A DNA stretch of 64,000 nt from Chryseobacterium sp. CY350 (lineage in GTDB: Bacteria; Bacteroidota; Bacteroidia; Flavobacteriales; Weeksellaceae). A program made the translations under genes and the position numbers. Where the stretch lies: NCBI RefSeq assembly GCF_027945075.1, contig NZ_CP116034.1:682001-746000 (forward strand), read 5' to 3'. Below the pieces are notes generated by a model, which was not told where the DNA came from, ran no database searches, and worked only from the letters and a program-made list of their open reading frames with translations. Shown piece after piece: positions 18,274 to 28,183 of this stretch (positions are counted from its first letter, which is position 1; each line of letters starts with the position of its first letter).

Positions 18274-20802
18274 TTAATTTCTAAGATCTTCTAAGAACTG
18301 CTCCAGAGAATTAAGGTCGCTGATCAAAACTTCTCTTGCTTTAGCTCCGTTAAATCCGCCAACAATACCGCTTGCTTCAAGTTGATCCATAATTCTGCCG
18401 GCTCTGTTGTATCCCAACTTTAATTGTCTTTGAAGCATCGAAGTAGAACCTTGCTGTGTTGAAACAATAATTCTAGCAGCATCATCAAATAACTGATCTT
18501 TTTCATTAGGATCAAATGCACCAACTGTACTTGTAGCCTCTTCATTTACATATTCAGGAAGCATAAAAGCTGACGCGTAGCCTTTTTGTTCGCCAATAAA
18601 TTCTGCGAGTCTTTCAACTTCGGGTGTGTCAACAAATGCACACTGAAGTCTTAAAATCTCATTTCCGTTAAAATAAAGCATGTCGCCTTTTCCGATCAAC
18701 TGGTCTGCACCTGGAGAATCTAAAATTGTTCTTGAATCGACGCTCGAAATCACTCTGAATGCCGCTCTTGCAGGGAAGTTTGCTTTAATCATTCCCGTAA
18801 TTACGTTTACAGAAGGTCTTTGAGTGGCAACAATCAGGTGAATTCCGACTGCTCTTGCTAATTGCGCCAATCTTGCAATTGGAAGTTCAACTTCTTTCCC
18901 GGCAGTCATAATCAAATCTGCAAATTCGTCGACAACCAAAACGATGTAAGGTAGATAACGGTGTCCGTTTTCAGGATTTAATTTTCTTTCACTGAATTTT
19001 TTATTGTATTCTTTTAAGTTTTTACAGAAAGCATTTTTAAGCAAATCATATCGTTGATCCATCTCTACACAAAGAGAATTTAGAGTGTTGATTACTTTAT
19101 GAGTATCTGTAATAATTGCATCATCAGAATCCGGAAGTTTTGCTAAATAATGTCTTTCAATTTTAGAATATAATGACAGTTCAACTTTTTTAGGATCTAC
19201 CATTACAAATTTTAATTCGCTAGGATGTTTCTTGTAGAGTAGGGAAGTCAGGATTGCATTAATACCGACAGATTTTCCCTGTCCGGTAGAACCCGCCATC
19301 AAAAGGTGAGGCATTTTTGATAAATCTGCCATGAAAACTTCGTTGGAAATCGTTTTCCCAAACACAACTGGAAGATCCATATCTGTATTTTGGAATTTCT
19401 GCGATGCGATAACGGAACGCATAGAAACCATTGTAGGATTTTTTCTCGGAACTTCGATACCGATCGTTCCTTTTCCAGGCATTGGTGCAATGATTCTAAT
19501 TCCCAGAGCAGAAAGATTTAAAGCAATATCATCCTGTAATTTTTTAATAGCAGAAACTCTGATTCCCGCCTCAGGAACTATTTCGTATAAAGTAACTGTT
19601 GGCCCGATGGTCGCTTTAATTTCAGCAATTCCAACGTTGAAGTTCTTTAATAAACCAACAATTTTATTTTTATTTTCTTCTAATTCTTCTTTATTAACAG
19701 ATATTTCCTCATTTCCGTAATCCTGCAGTAGATCGATCGTCGGCATTTGAAATTTAGCTAAATCCAATCGATGATCATACAGACCGTGTTTCTCAACCAA
19801 ATCATTAGACTGTTTTTCAGAATCATCTAAAATCTCTACAGCCGGAGCAACTTCGACGTTAAATTTAATTCCGTCTGCTGGCGAAGTGGAAGGTTTTATA
19901 TCAAATGCCTCTTCAGGTTTTACAACAGGAATTACTGGTTTTGTATTCAGATCTAGACTTACAGATTGGGAAAAATCTTTTTTGTCTTCTTCAAATGAAG
20001 TCTGATTGGGAGTGACAATAGTTTCAACATTCGTAATTGGCTCATTATCTACTATCGGTTTCGCTGTTTTTACAACTTCTTTTTTGGAAGCATTGTCAGA
20101 AACATCAGTAATTGTAATATTGGATGAGTTATTTTCAACCTCATTTTCAAGTTCCTGATCTGCTTCGAAATTTTCGCTCGAATTTGGCATCATCGATTTT
20201 ACTCTTCCGATCGTATTTTCATTGATTTCATTAAATTTCGATTTAATAGAAGACGGACGAAGATTAAATTCCAGAATAAAATAAAGGGCAATGCTAACTA
20301 CCAAAACCAGCCAAAGACCTACGCTCCCGATAATTGCACTTAGAGAATCCATAATCTGGTAACCATACACTCCGCAAAGTACGCCGGCATTTCCCTGACC
20401 TTTAGTTACGGCTCCGAAAAAAATAGGCAACCAGCAGATAAAGAACAGTGAATGTCCGAATGTCATCCATGGTTTAAAGATTTTCTTCTTTAAAATCATC
20501 GTCCCGAAAACCACAAAAAGAAAGGCAACAATAAATGATGCAACACCAATACTTTCAAAGATGAAAATATTGCCGAGCCAGTCTCCCAATTTACCAAAAA
20601 CATTAGATGATTTTATACTTTTATCAAGCATTGTTCCTGCCTGGCTTTGATCTGATTTCCAATTCATTAAATAAGAAATGAACGACAGCGCGAGAACTCC
20701 CGAGAAAACGATAAACGTCAATCCGAAAAAGATTCGCGGTTTAGATAATATCTTTCCTTTTTCAGGAGATTCGGTCTGTGGTTTTTGTATTTTCTTTTCC
20801 AT
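18274..20802 (-). CDS. ftsK: DNA translocase FtsK/SpoIIIE
   Basis: An 842-residue protein. N-terminal membrane helices (about residues 25-190) are followed by an acidic, variable linker (about 195-380). The RecA-like motor has Walker A GSTGQGKS (near residue 505), Walker B VLVVDEFADL and the ATQRPS segment. The C-terminal winged-helix gamma domain (about 770-842) reads KQLKLGYNRAG-like DNA-recognition sequence. It pumps DNA at the division septum toward the dif site. The length is typical for Flavobacteriia. A TAnnTTTG box lies right upstream. Confidence 0.95.
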   Translation of the reverse strand: MEKKIQKPQTESPEKGKILSKPRIFFGLTFIVFSGVLALSFISYLMNWKSDQSQAGTMLDKSIKSSNVFGKLGDWLGNIFIFESIGVASFIVAFLFVVFGTMILKKKIFKPWMTFGHSLFFICWLPIFFGAVTKGQGNAGVLCGVYGYQIMDSLSAIIGSVGLWLVLVVSIALYFILEFNLRPSSIKSKFNEINENTIGRVKSMMPNSSENFEADQELENEVENNSSNITITDVSDNASKKEVVKTAKPIVDNEPITNVETIVTPNQTSFEEDKKDFSQSVSLDLNTKPVIPVVKPEEAFDIKPSTSPADGIKFNVEVAPAVEILDDSEKQSNDLVEKHGLYDHRLDLAKFQMPTIDLLQDYGNEEISVNKEELEENKNKIVGLLKNFNVGIAEIKATIGPTVTLYEIVPEAGIRVSAIKKLQDDIALNLSALGIRIIAPMPGKGTIGIEVPRKNPTMVSMRSVIASQKFQNTDMDLPVVFGKTISNEVFMADLSKMPHLLMAGSTGQGKSVGINAILTSLLYKKHPSELKFVMVDPKKVELSLYSKIERHYLAKLPDSDDAIITDTHKVINTLNSLCVEMDQRYDLLKNAFCKNLKEYNKKFSERKLNPENGHRYLPYIVLVVDEFADLIMTAGKEVELPIARLAQLARAVGIHLIVATQRPSVNVITGMIKANFPARAAFRVISSVDSRTILDSPGADQLIGKGDMLYFNGNEILRLQCAFVDTPEVERLAEFIGEQKGYASAFMLPEYVNEEATSTVGAFDPNEKDQLFDDAARIIVSTQQGSTSMLQRQLKLGYNRAGRIMDQLEASGIVGGFNGAKAREVLISDLNSLEQFLEDLRN

Positions 20803-20816
20803 AATGTCAATCCCGG

Positions 20817-20824
20817 CAAATTTA
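20817..20824 (-). promoter_or_regulatory. Promoter -7 box of ftsK
   Basis: Minus-strand TAAATTTG fits TAnnTTTG and lies 14 bases before the ftsK start. Confidence 0.55.
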
Positions 20825-21010
20825 GTGTTTTTTTAATATTGTGCTTATTTTTTTTCTCTAAAAACCGCCTCGTTTTCTATGCTGATTCACAGATGTTTTA
20901 AGTTTTTAATAATGAATTTTTTATTATCAAGAATGATTCAAAATAACAGTTTCGTATGCTTTGAATGACAAAAAACAGCTTTTTTTCTCTGCCTTTCGTT
21001 TTATCATCCT

Positions 21011-21018
21011 TATTTTTG
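21011..21018 (+). promoter_or_regulatory. Promoter -7 box of the CcsBA gene
   Basis: TATTTTTG matches TAnnTTTG, 20 bases before the ATG at 21039. It lies inside the N-terminal extension that an upstream ATG at 20961 would give, which argues against that start. Confidence 0.6.
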
Positions 21019-21038
21019 CAAGTCACATAAAAAAAATC

Positions 21039-24000
21039 ATGAAGAAGATCCAGGATATTCTTATTTCGACCAGAACAATGGCTGTTCTATTGCTATTTTA
21101 TGCCTTCTCAATGGCGTACGCAACATTTTTAGAAAACGACTATGGAACGCCCACAGCGAAAGCTTTAATTTATGAAGCTAAATGGTTTGAACTGATTATG
21201 GTTCTTCTTATTCTCAATTTTATAGGAAACATCAGCCGTTACAGACTTTGGAAGAGAGAAAAATGGCCGGTTTTGGTATTTCACCTTTCTTTTATTTTAA
21301 TCTTTACAGGTGGTGCCATTACAAGATATATCAGTTTTGAAGGGCAAATGGTGATTAGAGAAGGCGAGACTTCTAATGAGATTGTGACCGATAAGAATTT
21401 CTTTAAAATTCAGATCGAAGATAAGGGGGATGTTTTGAATTATCAGGATGTACCTTACCTCATGTCGCCTTTGCACAAAGATTTTGGTGCTGCTTACGAT
21501 TTTCATGGGAAATCTGTAAAAGTGAAAACTTTGGATTATGTTCAGAGAAAAAAAGACAGTTTAGTTGCTGATGCAAACGGTTCAGAATATCTTCATTTAG
21601 TTTCTACAGCTGAGACCGGAAGACAAAATATTTTCATCAAATCGGGCGAAACAAAATCAATCAACGGAACTTTGGTGACATTTAACAGAGCCATTGACGG
21701 AGCGGTAGAATTTAAACAGGAAAACGGACAAATTTTAATTAAAACTCCCGTAGATGCTAACTATATGACAATGGCAACTCAGGCAACAGGAAAAACTGTG
21801 AAAGATCAGTTCCAGCCTTTGGCATTGCGAAGTTTATATACAATTAATGAGCTAAAACTTGTGGTGCCTGAAGGTCTGAGAAAAGGTAAATTGATGTCAT
21901 TTGAAGGTGATAGAAAGAAAGATCAGAATGTTCCCGACGCAATGACGATCGAGCTTCAGGGTCCAAAAACAAAACAAATCGTAGAGCTCTCAGTAGAAAG
22001 AGGAAACCCTAATGCGTATAAGCAAGTGACAATCGACGGATTAAACATAATGGTTGGTTTTGGTCCCAAAATTTACAATACGCCTTTTGCAATAAAATTA
22101 GATGATTTCGTAATGGAAACTTATCCTGGAAGTTCATCACCAAGTGCTTATGAGAGCCATGTGAAAATTATTGATGAAGGAAAGCAGACACCTTATAAAA
22201 TTTATATGAACAATGTTTTGAATTATAAAGGTTACCGTTTTTTCCAATCAAGTTTTTCACCCGACAGAATGGGAACCGTATTATCTGTAAATCATGATTT
22301 TTGGGGAACTTTAATTTCTTATATCGGATATGCCTTTTTGTTCGGAGGAATGTTTGTAATGTTCTTCTGGAAAGGAACTCACTTCTGGAAACTGAACAAA
22401 ATGCTTAAAGACATTAATAAAAAAAGAGCGACTGCAATTTTGCTTCTATTTCTAAGTTTTGGTTTAAATGCTCAGAAAATCGAAACTCACGGAACAACAG
22501 ATGGAAGCAGAGAACACGTACATGTGGAAGGCGACGGTCATAGTCACGACGCGGCTCCTCAGGCAGGTCCCGGAGATCAGAATATACGACAGAATTCAGT
22601 AGCTGCACCTTTATCGAAGATGAAATTGGTTTCTCCTGACGAAATCATTGCAAGAAATAAAATAAGTAAAGAGCATGGAGATAAATTCGGATATCTTCTG
22701 GTTCAGAATATAGAAGGTAGAATTGTTCCTATCAATACGCAGGCTTTAGATGTTTTAAGAAAACTTTATCAAAAAGACGCTTTCAGAGGTACTGACGGAA
22801 AATATCTTACTGCAAACCAATGGTTTTTATCCATAAATACAGACACTCCGAGTTGGACGATGGTTCCGCTAATTAAAGTTGATGCAAAAGGTGGAAAAGC
22901 TTTATTAGAGAAGACTAAAGCCAATGAAGATGGTTACACATCATTGATGAGCCTTTTCCCTGCAGATGCAAACGGAAATCTGACTTACATTTTAGATGAA
23001 GATTACAATACTGCTTTCCGCAAAAAACCTGCTGAGCAGACTGAATACGACAAACAGGTCATTAAAATCAACGAAAAAGTACAAATCTTTAATGGTTTCT
23101 TCAGCGGTCAGTTCATGAGAATTGTACCTGTAAAAAATGACCCGAATCACACTTGGCATTCTTGGCTTGACCAAAATATGGAACCCGATACTGAATCTCA
23201 ACAAGTGATGGGACCTTATTTTGCAGAAGCACTGCAGGCGGAGAAATCAGGAAACTGGAGCAAAGCAGATGCAGAATTAGCAAAACTTTCGGCATATCAA
23301 CAAAAGTGGGGAAAAAGTGTAGTTCCATCAAAAACTAAGGTTGATGTGGAAGTTTTTATGAATGAAGTGAATATCAATTTTAAACTTTTGATTTTTTACA
23401 CGATCATTGGTGGTCTCTTATTAATATTAGGTTTTGTGGAATTATTCAAACCTAAAAAGCTTTTAAATAAAATTATTAAGACCATTATTTATTTGGGAGT
23501 TGTAGGTTATTTCTTTCATTTCTTAGGATTGATTGCAAGATGGTATATTTCGGGACATGCACCTTGGAGTAACGGTTATGAAGCCATAATATTTATTTCG
23601 TGGATCGGAATTTCAGCAGGATTAATGTTCTACTTTGGTTTTGGAAAACCAGGTCTAGAACCAAAAGCGACAGCAGATAGTACGCAAAATGTGAGTAAAG
23701 GGAATATGTCTAATGCATTAATTCCTGCCGCAGGATTTATGGTTGCTGTCATCATGATGGGATTTGCTCATGGAGGTTCAGCGCTTGATCCGCAAATCAC
23801 ACCGCTTGTTCCTGTTTTGAAGTCTTACTGGTTAATTGTGCACGTTGCGATCATCGTCTCAAGTTATGGCTTTTTCGGGTTATCGATGGTTATTGCAGTA
23901 ATTTCACTGGTATTTTATATCATTTCAGATAAGAATTCTTTTAAAATTCATAACGATACAACGCTGAAAGAACTGGCTATCGTTTCTGAAATGTCTTTAA

Positions 24001-24374
24001 CGATGGGACTTTTTGCTCTCACAGTAGGAAATTTCTTAGGCGGAATTTGGGCGAATGAATCTTGGGGAAGATACTGGAGCTGGGATCCAAAAGAAACATG
24101 GGCGTTTATTTCAATCATGGTTTATGCTTTTGTATTACACATGAGATTGGTTCCGGGATTGAGAAGCAGATGGGCATTTCACGTCGCAACGATGTTTGCA
24201 TTCTGTTCGATGGTGATGACTTATTTTGGGGTCAATTATTACTTAAGCGGTCTTCACTCTTATGCAGCCGGTGATCCTGTTCCCATTCCTGCTTGGGTTT
24301 ATATAGGATTGGCAACGATGCTAACATTAGCAGTGATTTCTTACTTTAGATTTGTTGCTTTAAAGAAAAAATAA
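21039..24374 (+). CDS. ccsBA: Fused cytochrome c biogenesis protein CcsBA (ResB + CcsA)
   Basis: An 1111-residue inner-membrane protein. The N-terminal half is a ResB/CcsB region (helices near residues 12-30, 45-65 and 75-95, a long periplasmic domain, then a helix near 425). The C-terminal half is CcsA with the heme-handling WWD segment SWGRYWSWDPKETW (about residue 1006 on). It moves heme outward and joins it to apocytochrome c. Between the halves, residues about 460-480 look like a buried signal peptide, and a histidine-rich stretch (HVHVEGDGHSHD) follows. The start at 21039 keeps the family N-terminus MKKIQDILIS. Confidence 0.92.
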   Translation: MKKIQDILISTRTMAVLLLFYAFSMAYATFLENDYGTPTAKALIYEAKWFELIMVLLILNFIGNISRYRLWKREKWPVLVFHLSFILIFTGGAITRYISFEGQMVIREGETSNEIVTDKNFFKIQIEDKGDVLNYQDVPYLMSPLHKDFGAAYDFHGKSVKVKTLDYVQRKKDSLVADANGSEYLHLVSTAETGRQNIFIKSGETKSINGTLVTFNRAIDGAVEFKQENGQILIKTPVDANYMTMATQATGKTVKDQFQPLALRSLYTINELKLVVPEGLRKGKLMSFEGDRKKDQNVPDAMTIELQGPKTKQIVELSVERGNPNAYKQVTIDGLNIMVGFGPKIYNTPFAIKLDDFVMETYPGSSSPSAYESHVKIIDEGKQTPYKIYMNNVLNYKGYRFFQSSFSPDRMGTVLSVNHDFWGTLISYIGYAFLFGGMFVMFFWKGTHFWKLNKMLKDINKKRATAILLLFLSFGLNAQKIETHGTTDGSREHVHVEGDGHSHDAAPQAGPGDQNIRQNSVAAPLSKMKLVSPDEIIARNKISKEHGDKFGYLLVQNIEGRIVPINTQALDVLRKLYQKDAFRGTDGKYLTANQWFLSINTDTPSWTMVPLIKVDAKGGKALLEKTKANEDGYTSLMSLFPADANGNLTYILDEDYNTAFRKKPAEQTEYDKQVIKINEKVQIFNGFFSGQFMRIVPVKNDPNHTWHSWLDQNMEPDTESQQVMGPYFAEALQAEKSGNWSKADAELAKLSAYQQKWGKSVVPSKTKVDVEVFMNEVNINFKLLIFYTIIGGLLLILGFVELFKPKKLLNKIIKTIIYLGVVGYFFHFLGLIARWYISGHAPWSNGYEAIIFISWIGISAGLMFYFGFGKPGLEPKATADSTQNVSKGNMSNALIPAAGFMVAVIMMGFAHGGSALDPQITPLVPVLKSYWLIVHVAIIVSSYGFFGLSMVIAVISLVFYIISDKNSFKIHNDTTLKELAIVSEMSLTMGLFALTVGNFLGGIWANESWGRYWSWDPKETWAFISIMVYAFVLHMRLVPGLRSRWAFHVATMFAFCSMVMTYFGVNYYLSGLHSYAAGDPVPIPAWVYIGLATMLTLAVISYFRFVALKKK

Positions 24375-24393
24375 AATAACATTTTATAAATTT

Positions 24394-24427
24394 AAACTCC
24401 CGAAATTAATTTTTTCGGGAGTTTTTT
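24394..24427 (+). terminator. Terminator after the CcsBA gene
   Basis: A hairpin of AAACTCCCGAA with TTCGGGAGTTT followed by a T run, 20 bases after the stop. Confidence 0.85.
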
Positions 24428-24579
24428 TATTGTAAGATATTCGGTTGTTAAATAATCATTGCCTAAAATTTTAAAAAAAGCATTTAAGTAAAAATGAATT
24501 TGCGAAATTAAAAGCTAGTAGTAGTAAAAACCATTTGCAAAATTTACGTTAAAATAATTAGTTTCTAAATCTGCAGAAA

Positions 24580-24775
24580 ATGAAATCATTAAATTCAAAA
24601 AGCTCTTCAGATAACGCAGCAAAAAAATAAAAAATCTTTTGTAGTCAGGATTGATGAAGATACTTATAAATTAGTAGAAAAATGGGCTAACGATGAGTTC
24701 AGAATTGTAAACGGAAAAATTGAATATCTACTCAGTAAAAGTTTAATGGATTCTGGAAGGAAGAAAAAAGAATAA
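24580..24775 (+). pseudogene. Arc-family (ribbon-helix-helix) DNA-binding protein gene with a frameshift
   Basis: The ATG at 24580 opens MKSLNSKSSSDNAAKK and then hits TAA at 24628-24630 inside an A-rich tract. One frame over, the sequence continues KKSFVVRIDEDTYKLVEKWA and ends ...GRKKKE at 24775, a ribbon-helix-helix Arc-like fold found in small flavobacterial proteins. That second frame has no start codon of its own. A net +1 or -2 change in 24621-24634 would rejoin them into a protein of about 65 residues. It may be a pseudogene, a sequence error, or a gene rescued by slippage on the A run. Confidence 0.75.
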
Positions 24776-24792
24776 AGAAAGAACGTCATAAG

Positions 24793-24817
24793 AGCAAAGA
24801 GAAATCTTTGCTTTTTT
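24793..24817 (+). terminator. Terminator after the Arc-type gene
   Basis: AGCAAAGA/TCTTTGCT arms with a GAAA loop and a T run, 18 bases after the stop. Its intactness suggests the Arc gene was recently functional. Confidence 0.8.
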
Positions 24818-25010
24818 ATTGAAAAATACCTGAGAAATAACCACTAATGATTGTCCAGAAATTTTTGCCTAAAAAATAGATCAAAGTTGACGTGATAATA
24901 CCTTTTACTGTAAAGAAAATAATTCCTGCAACACCAAATTTCTTCAGCATCCTTTTCCATCGGGAATTTTTCTCTTCCGTGGGCTCTTTTACAGATTTAT
25001 TGGTTTCCAT
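24816..25010 (-). CDS. Small membrane protein, hypothetical
   Basis: A 64-residue protein starting at METNKS. It has a charged N-terminus (KEPTEEKNSRWKRMLKK) and one hydrophobic segment, GVAGIIFFTVKGIITSTLIY (about residues 29-48), ending in a second short hydrophobic stretch. I recognise no named family. It is divergent to the aldehyde dehydrogenase gene. An ATG 18 bases upstream is an alternative start. The function is unknown. Confidence 0.6.
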   Translation of the reverse strand: METNKSVKEPTEEKNSRWKRMLKKFGVAGIIFFTVKGIITSTLIYFLGKNFWTIISGYFSGIFQ

Positions 25011-25139
25011 TCTAGAAAGATTTATCATACAAATATAAAGATGTTTATAATCATTCCAAATAAAAATAGGTTAAAATCAATAAAGTTTCATCATTCTCAG
25101 AATTATTTTTATCTTTAGACAAAACGAAAAGTAACATTT

Positions 25140-26690
25140 ATGTCAAAAAAAATCAAAGATTTCGGAATAGAAAAATCTTTAAAAAACCTCGGGATAAAAG
25201 CTGAAAATAAAGGAACTTCTACAGGAGGTAAATTTTTTGCTTCCGGGAAAAACATCGAAAGTTATTCGCCCTCAGATGGAAAACTGATCGGAATCATAAA
25301 AACATCATCGGAAAAAGATTATGACAAAGTAATAGAAACTGCACAGCAGGCTTTCAAAGAATTTAGAATGATACCTGCTCCCAAAAGAGGAGAGTTTGTA
25401 AGACAGCTGGGTCAGAAATTAAGAGAATATAAAGACGATTTGGGGAAACTTGTTTCTTATGAAATGGGAAAATCTTTGCAGGAAGGTCTTGGTGAAGTTC
25501 AGGAAATGATTGATATCTGTGATTTCGCAGTCGGACTTTCGAGACAGCTTCATGGTTACACAATGCATTCTGAAAGACCGGGACATAGAATGTACGAGCA
25601 ATATCATCCACTTGGAGTTGTTGGTGTGATTACCGCTTTCAACTTTCCTGTTGCTGTATGGGCATGGAATACTGCTTTAGCTTGGATTTGCGGAAACGTT
25701 ACCATCTGGAAACCGTCAGAAAAAACGCCTTTCTGTGCTATTGCCTGCCAGAATATTATGATGGAGGTTTTAAAAGAAAATAATCTTCCGGAAGGTATTT
25801 CAAGTGTTTTGGTTGCAGATCACGAAATAGGGCAAAAATTAGTTGATGACAAAAGAATATCGTTGATTTCTTTCACCGGTTCTACAAAAGTAGGAAGAAT
25901 GGTTTCCTCTAAAGTAGCTGAAAGATTCGGGAAATCTATACTTGAGCTTGGCGGAAACAATGCAATTATCATTTCGAAAGATGCAGATCTGGATATGTCA
26001 ATTATCGGTGCTGTTTTTGGCGCGGTAGGAACAGCAGGACAGAGATGTACATCGACAAGAAGACTGATCATTCACGAAGATGTCTATGAAGAAGTGAAAA
26101 ATCGTTTGGTAAAAGCTTACGGGCAGTTGAAAATCGGGAATCCTTTAGATGAAAATATGCATGTGGGACCACTGATCGACGTACAAGCAGTAAATCAATA
26201 TGAAATGGCCATTGAAAACTGTATTCAGGAAGGCGGTCAATTTGTTGTAGAAGGTGGTGTTTTGAAAGGTAAGAATTATGAGTCCGGCTGTTATGTAAAA
26301 CCTTGTATCGCTGAAGTTGAAAATTCTTTCCAGATTGTACAACACGAGACTTTTGCTCCGATTTTATATTTAATTAAATACAAAACTTTAGAAGAAGCCA
26401 TCGAAATTCAGAATGATGTTCCGCAAGGATTATCATCTGCTATCATGACACAGAATTTGAGAGAAGCTGAATTGTTTCTTTCTCAGGCTGGTTCAGATTG
26501 TGGAATTGCCAACGTTAACATTGGAACTTCCGGTGCTGAAATCGGTGGAGCTTTCGGAGGTGAAAAAGAGACAGGTGGTGGTAGAGAATCTGGTTCGGAT
26601 GTCTGGAAATATTACATGAGAAGACAGACCAATACAATTAATTACACTGCAAATCTACCGCTGGCTCAGGGAATTAAATTCGATTTATAA
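25140..26690 (+). CDS. amaB: L-piperideine-6-carboxylate (2-aminoadipate semialdehyde) dehydrogenase
   Basis: A 516-residue NAD(P)-dependent aldehyde dehydrogenase with catalytic Cys303 (GQRCTSTRR) and general base Glu269 (LELGGNN). The cofactor region includes FTGSTKVGRM. Its length and its position next to lysine 6-aminotransferase identify it as the enzyme that oxidises 2-aminoadipate 6-semialdehyde (or its cyclic form) to L-2-aminoadipate. The family (antiquitin-like ALDH7) fits the motifs seen. Substrate assignment rests mainly on the neighbouring gene. The name pcd is used for the homologue in Flavobacterium lutescens. Confidence 0.85.
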   Translation: MSKKIKDFGIEKSLKNLGIKAENKGTSTGGKFFASGKNIESYSPSDGKLIGIIKTSSEKDYDKVIETAQQAFKEFRMIPAPKRGEFVRQLGQKLREYKDDLGKLVSYEMGKSLQEGLGEVQEMIDICDFAVGLSRQLHGYTMHSERPGHRMYEQYHPLGVVGVITAFNFPVAVWAWNTALAWICGNVTIWKPSEKTPFCAIACQNIMMEVLKENNLPEGISSVLVADHEIGQKLVDDKRISLISFTGSTKVGRMVSSKVAERFGKSILELGGNNAIIISKDADLDMSIIGAVFGAVGTAGQRCTSTRRLIIHEDVYEEVKNRLVKAYGQLKIGNPLDENMHVGPLIDVQAVNQYEMAIENCIQEGGQFVVEGGVLKGKNYESGCYVKPCIAEVENSFQIVQHETFAPILYLIKYKTLEEAIEIQNDVPQGLSSAIMTQNLREAELFLSQAGSDCGIANVNIGTSGAEIGGAFGGEKETGGGRESGSDVWKYYMRRQTNTINYTANLPLAQGIKFDL

Positions 26691-26794
26691 AGTTTTAGTT
26701 TAAATCATTAAAAGATAAAGATTTAATGATTAGCGTTATATAATTTTTAATTCTTTAATCTTTTAATAAAAATATTTTCAATTCACACAACTAT

Positions 26795-28120
26795 ATGGAA
26801 CATACAATAGAAACAAAAATAAATAAAGTAAAAGAAACCGTTGGGAAACACGTTTTGGCAGACGGATTCGATTTCGTGATGGATATTGAAAACTCTCACG
26901 GATCCTGGATTCATGACTCCATTACAGGTAAAAATTATCTGGATATGTTCTCAATGTTTGGCTCAGCTTCAATTGGTTACAATCATCCGTATCTTGTTGA
27001 AAGATCAGAATGGCTCGGTAAAATGGCGATCAACAAGCCAACCTTGGCAGATGTATATTCCAAAGAGTATGCAGACTTTCTGGAAACTTTTGAAAGAGTA
27101 GTAATGCCAGAAGAGCTTCAGTACGCATTTTTTATTGAAGGCGGAGCAATGGGTGTTGAGAATGCAATGAAAGCTTGCTTTGATTGGAAAACAAGAAAGA
27201 ATTTTGATAAAGGTCTTGATATTGAAGCAGGAATCTGCATTCATTTCAGACAGGCTTTTCATGGACGAAGCGGATATACTTTAAGTTTAACGAACACTTC
27301 TGATCCCAGAAAATATCAGTATTTCCCGATGTTTGAATGGCCAAGAATTTTAAATCCTAAATTGAATTTCCCTATTACAGAAGAAAATCTTGAGGAGACG
27401 ATTAACAATGAGAGATTAGCATTATTAAATATTGGTGAAGCAATTTTAGCTAATCCTGATAAAGTTGCGTGCATCATCATCGAACCAATTCAGGCAGAAG
27501 GCGGTGACAACCACTTTAGAGACGAGTTTTTTGTAGAATTGAGACAACTCTGCGATGAGCACGAGATACTTTTGATTTTTGATGAAGTGCAGACCGGAAT
27601 AGGTATTACAGGAAAAATGTGGTCTTTTGAACATTTCAGCGTAAGACCGGATATTATAGCTTTTGGTAAAAAAACGCAGGTCTGCGGGGTTTTGGCAAAC
27701 AGAGAAAAATTTGATGAAGTTCCGAATAATGTTTTTAGAGAAAGCTCAAGAATCAATTCTACTTTCGGAGGAAACTTTATTGATATGCTACGTTTCCAAC
27801 TGGTAATGGAAGTTATTGAGAAAGAAAATTTGGTTGAAAATGCAAGAGTTGTAGGTGATTATCTTTTAGATGGACTGAAAATTTTAGCACAAAAATATCC
27901 CGAAAAAATCTCAAATGCAAGAGGAAGAGGTTTAATGTGTGCTATCGATTTGCCGACGCAGGAACACAGAAATAATCTTCGCGAAATTCTTTTTGATGAC
28001 GGATTAATCATACTTTCATGTGGCGATCAATCCATACGTTTCAGACCACATCTGAACGTTACAGCAGAAGAAATTCAGATTGCTTTAGATAAAATTGAGA
28101 GCAATATTAATAAAATTTAA
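26795..28120 (+). CDS. lat: L-lysine 6-aminotransferase
   Basis: A 441-residue PLP-dependent class-III aminotransferase that moves the epsilon-amino group of lysine to 2-oxoglutarate, giving 2-aminoadipate 6-semialdehyde. Seen features are the IIEPIQAEGGDNH segment, the cofactor aspartate in LLIFDEVQTG (D263), and the PLP lysine in FGKKTQVCG (K292 or K293). The N-terminus MFSMFGSASIGYNHP is typical of lysine aminotransferases. It is 104 bases downstream of the dehydrogenase gene that removes its product, so the pair forms the first two steps of lysine degradation. Confidence 0.9.
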   Translation: MEHTIETKINKVKETVGKHVLADGFDFVMDIENSHGSWIHDSITGKNYLDMFSMFGSASIGYNHPYLVERSEWLGKMAINKPTLADVYSKEYADFLETFERVVMPEELQYAFFIEGGAMGVENAMKACFDWKTRKNFDKGLDIEAGICIHFRQAFHGRSGYTLSLTNTSDPRKYQYFPMFEWPRILNPKLNFPITEENLEETINNERLALLNIGEAILANPDKVACIIIEPIQAEGGDNHFRDEFFVELRQLCDEHEILLIFDEVQTGIGITGKMWSFEHFSVRPDIIAFGKKTQVCGVLANREKFDEVPNNVFRESSRINSTFGGNFIDMLRFQLVMEVIEKENLVENARVVGDYLLDGLKILAQKYPEKISNARGRGLMCAIDLPTQEHRNNLREILFDDGLIILSCGDQSIRFRPHLNVTAEEIQIALDKIESNINKI

Positions 28121-28183
28121 AATTTCAAAATTTGGATTTTTAAAAAAAACGTTCTATATTTAGATACTCAAAATGTATAATAT

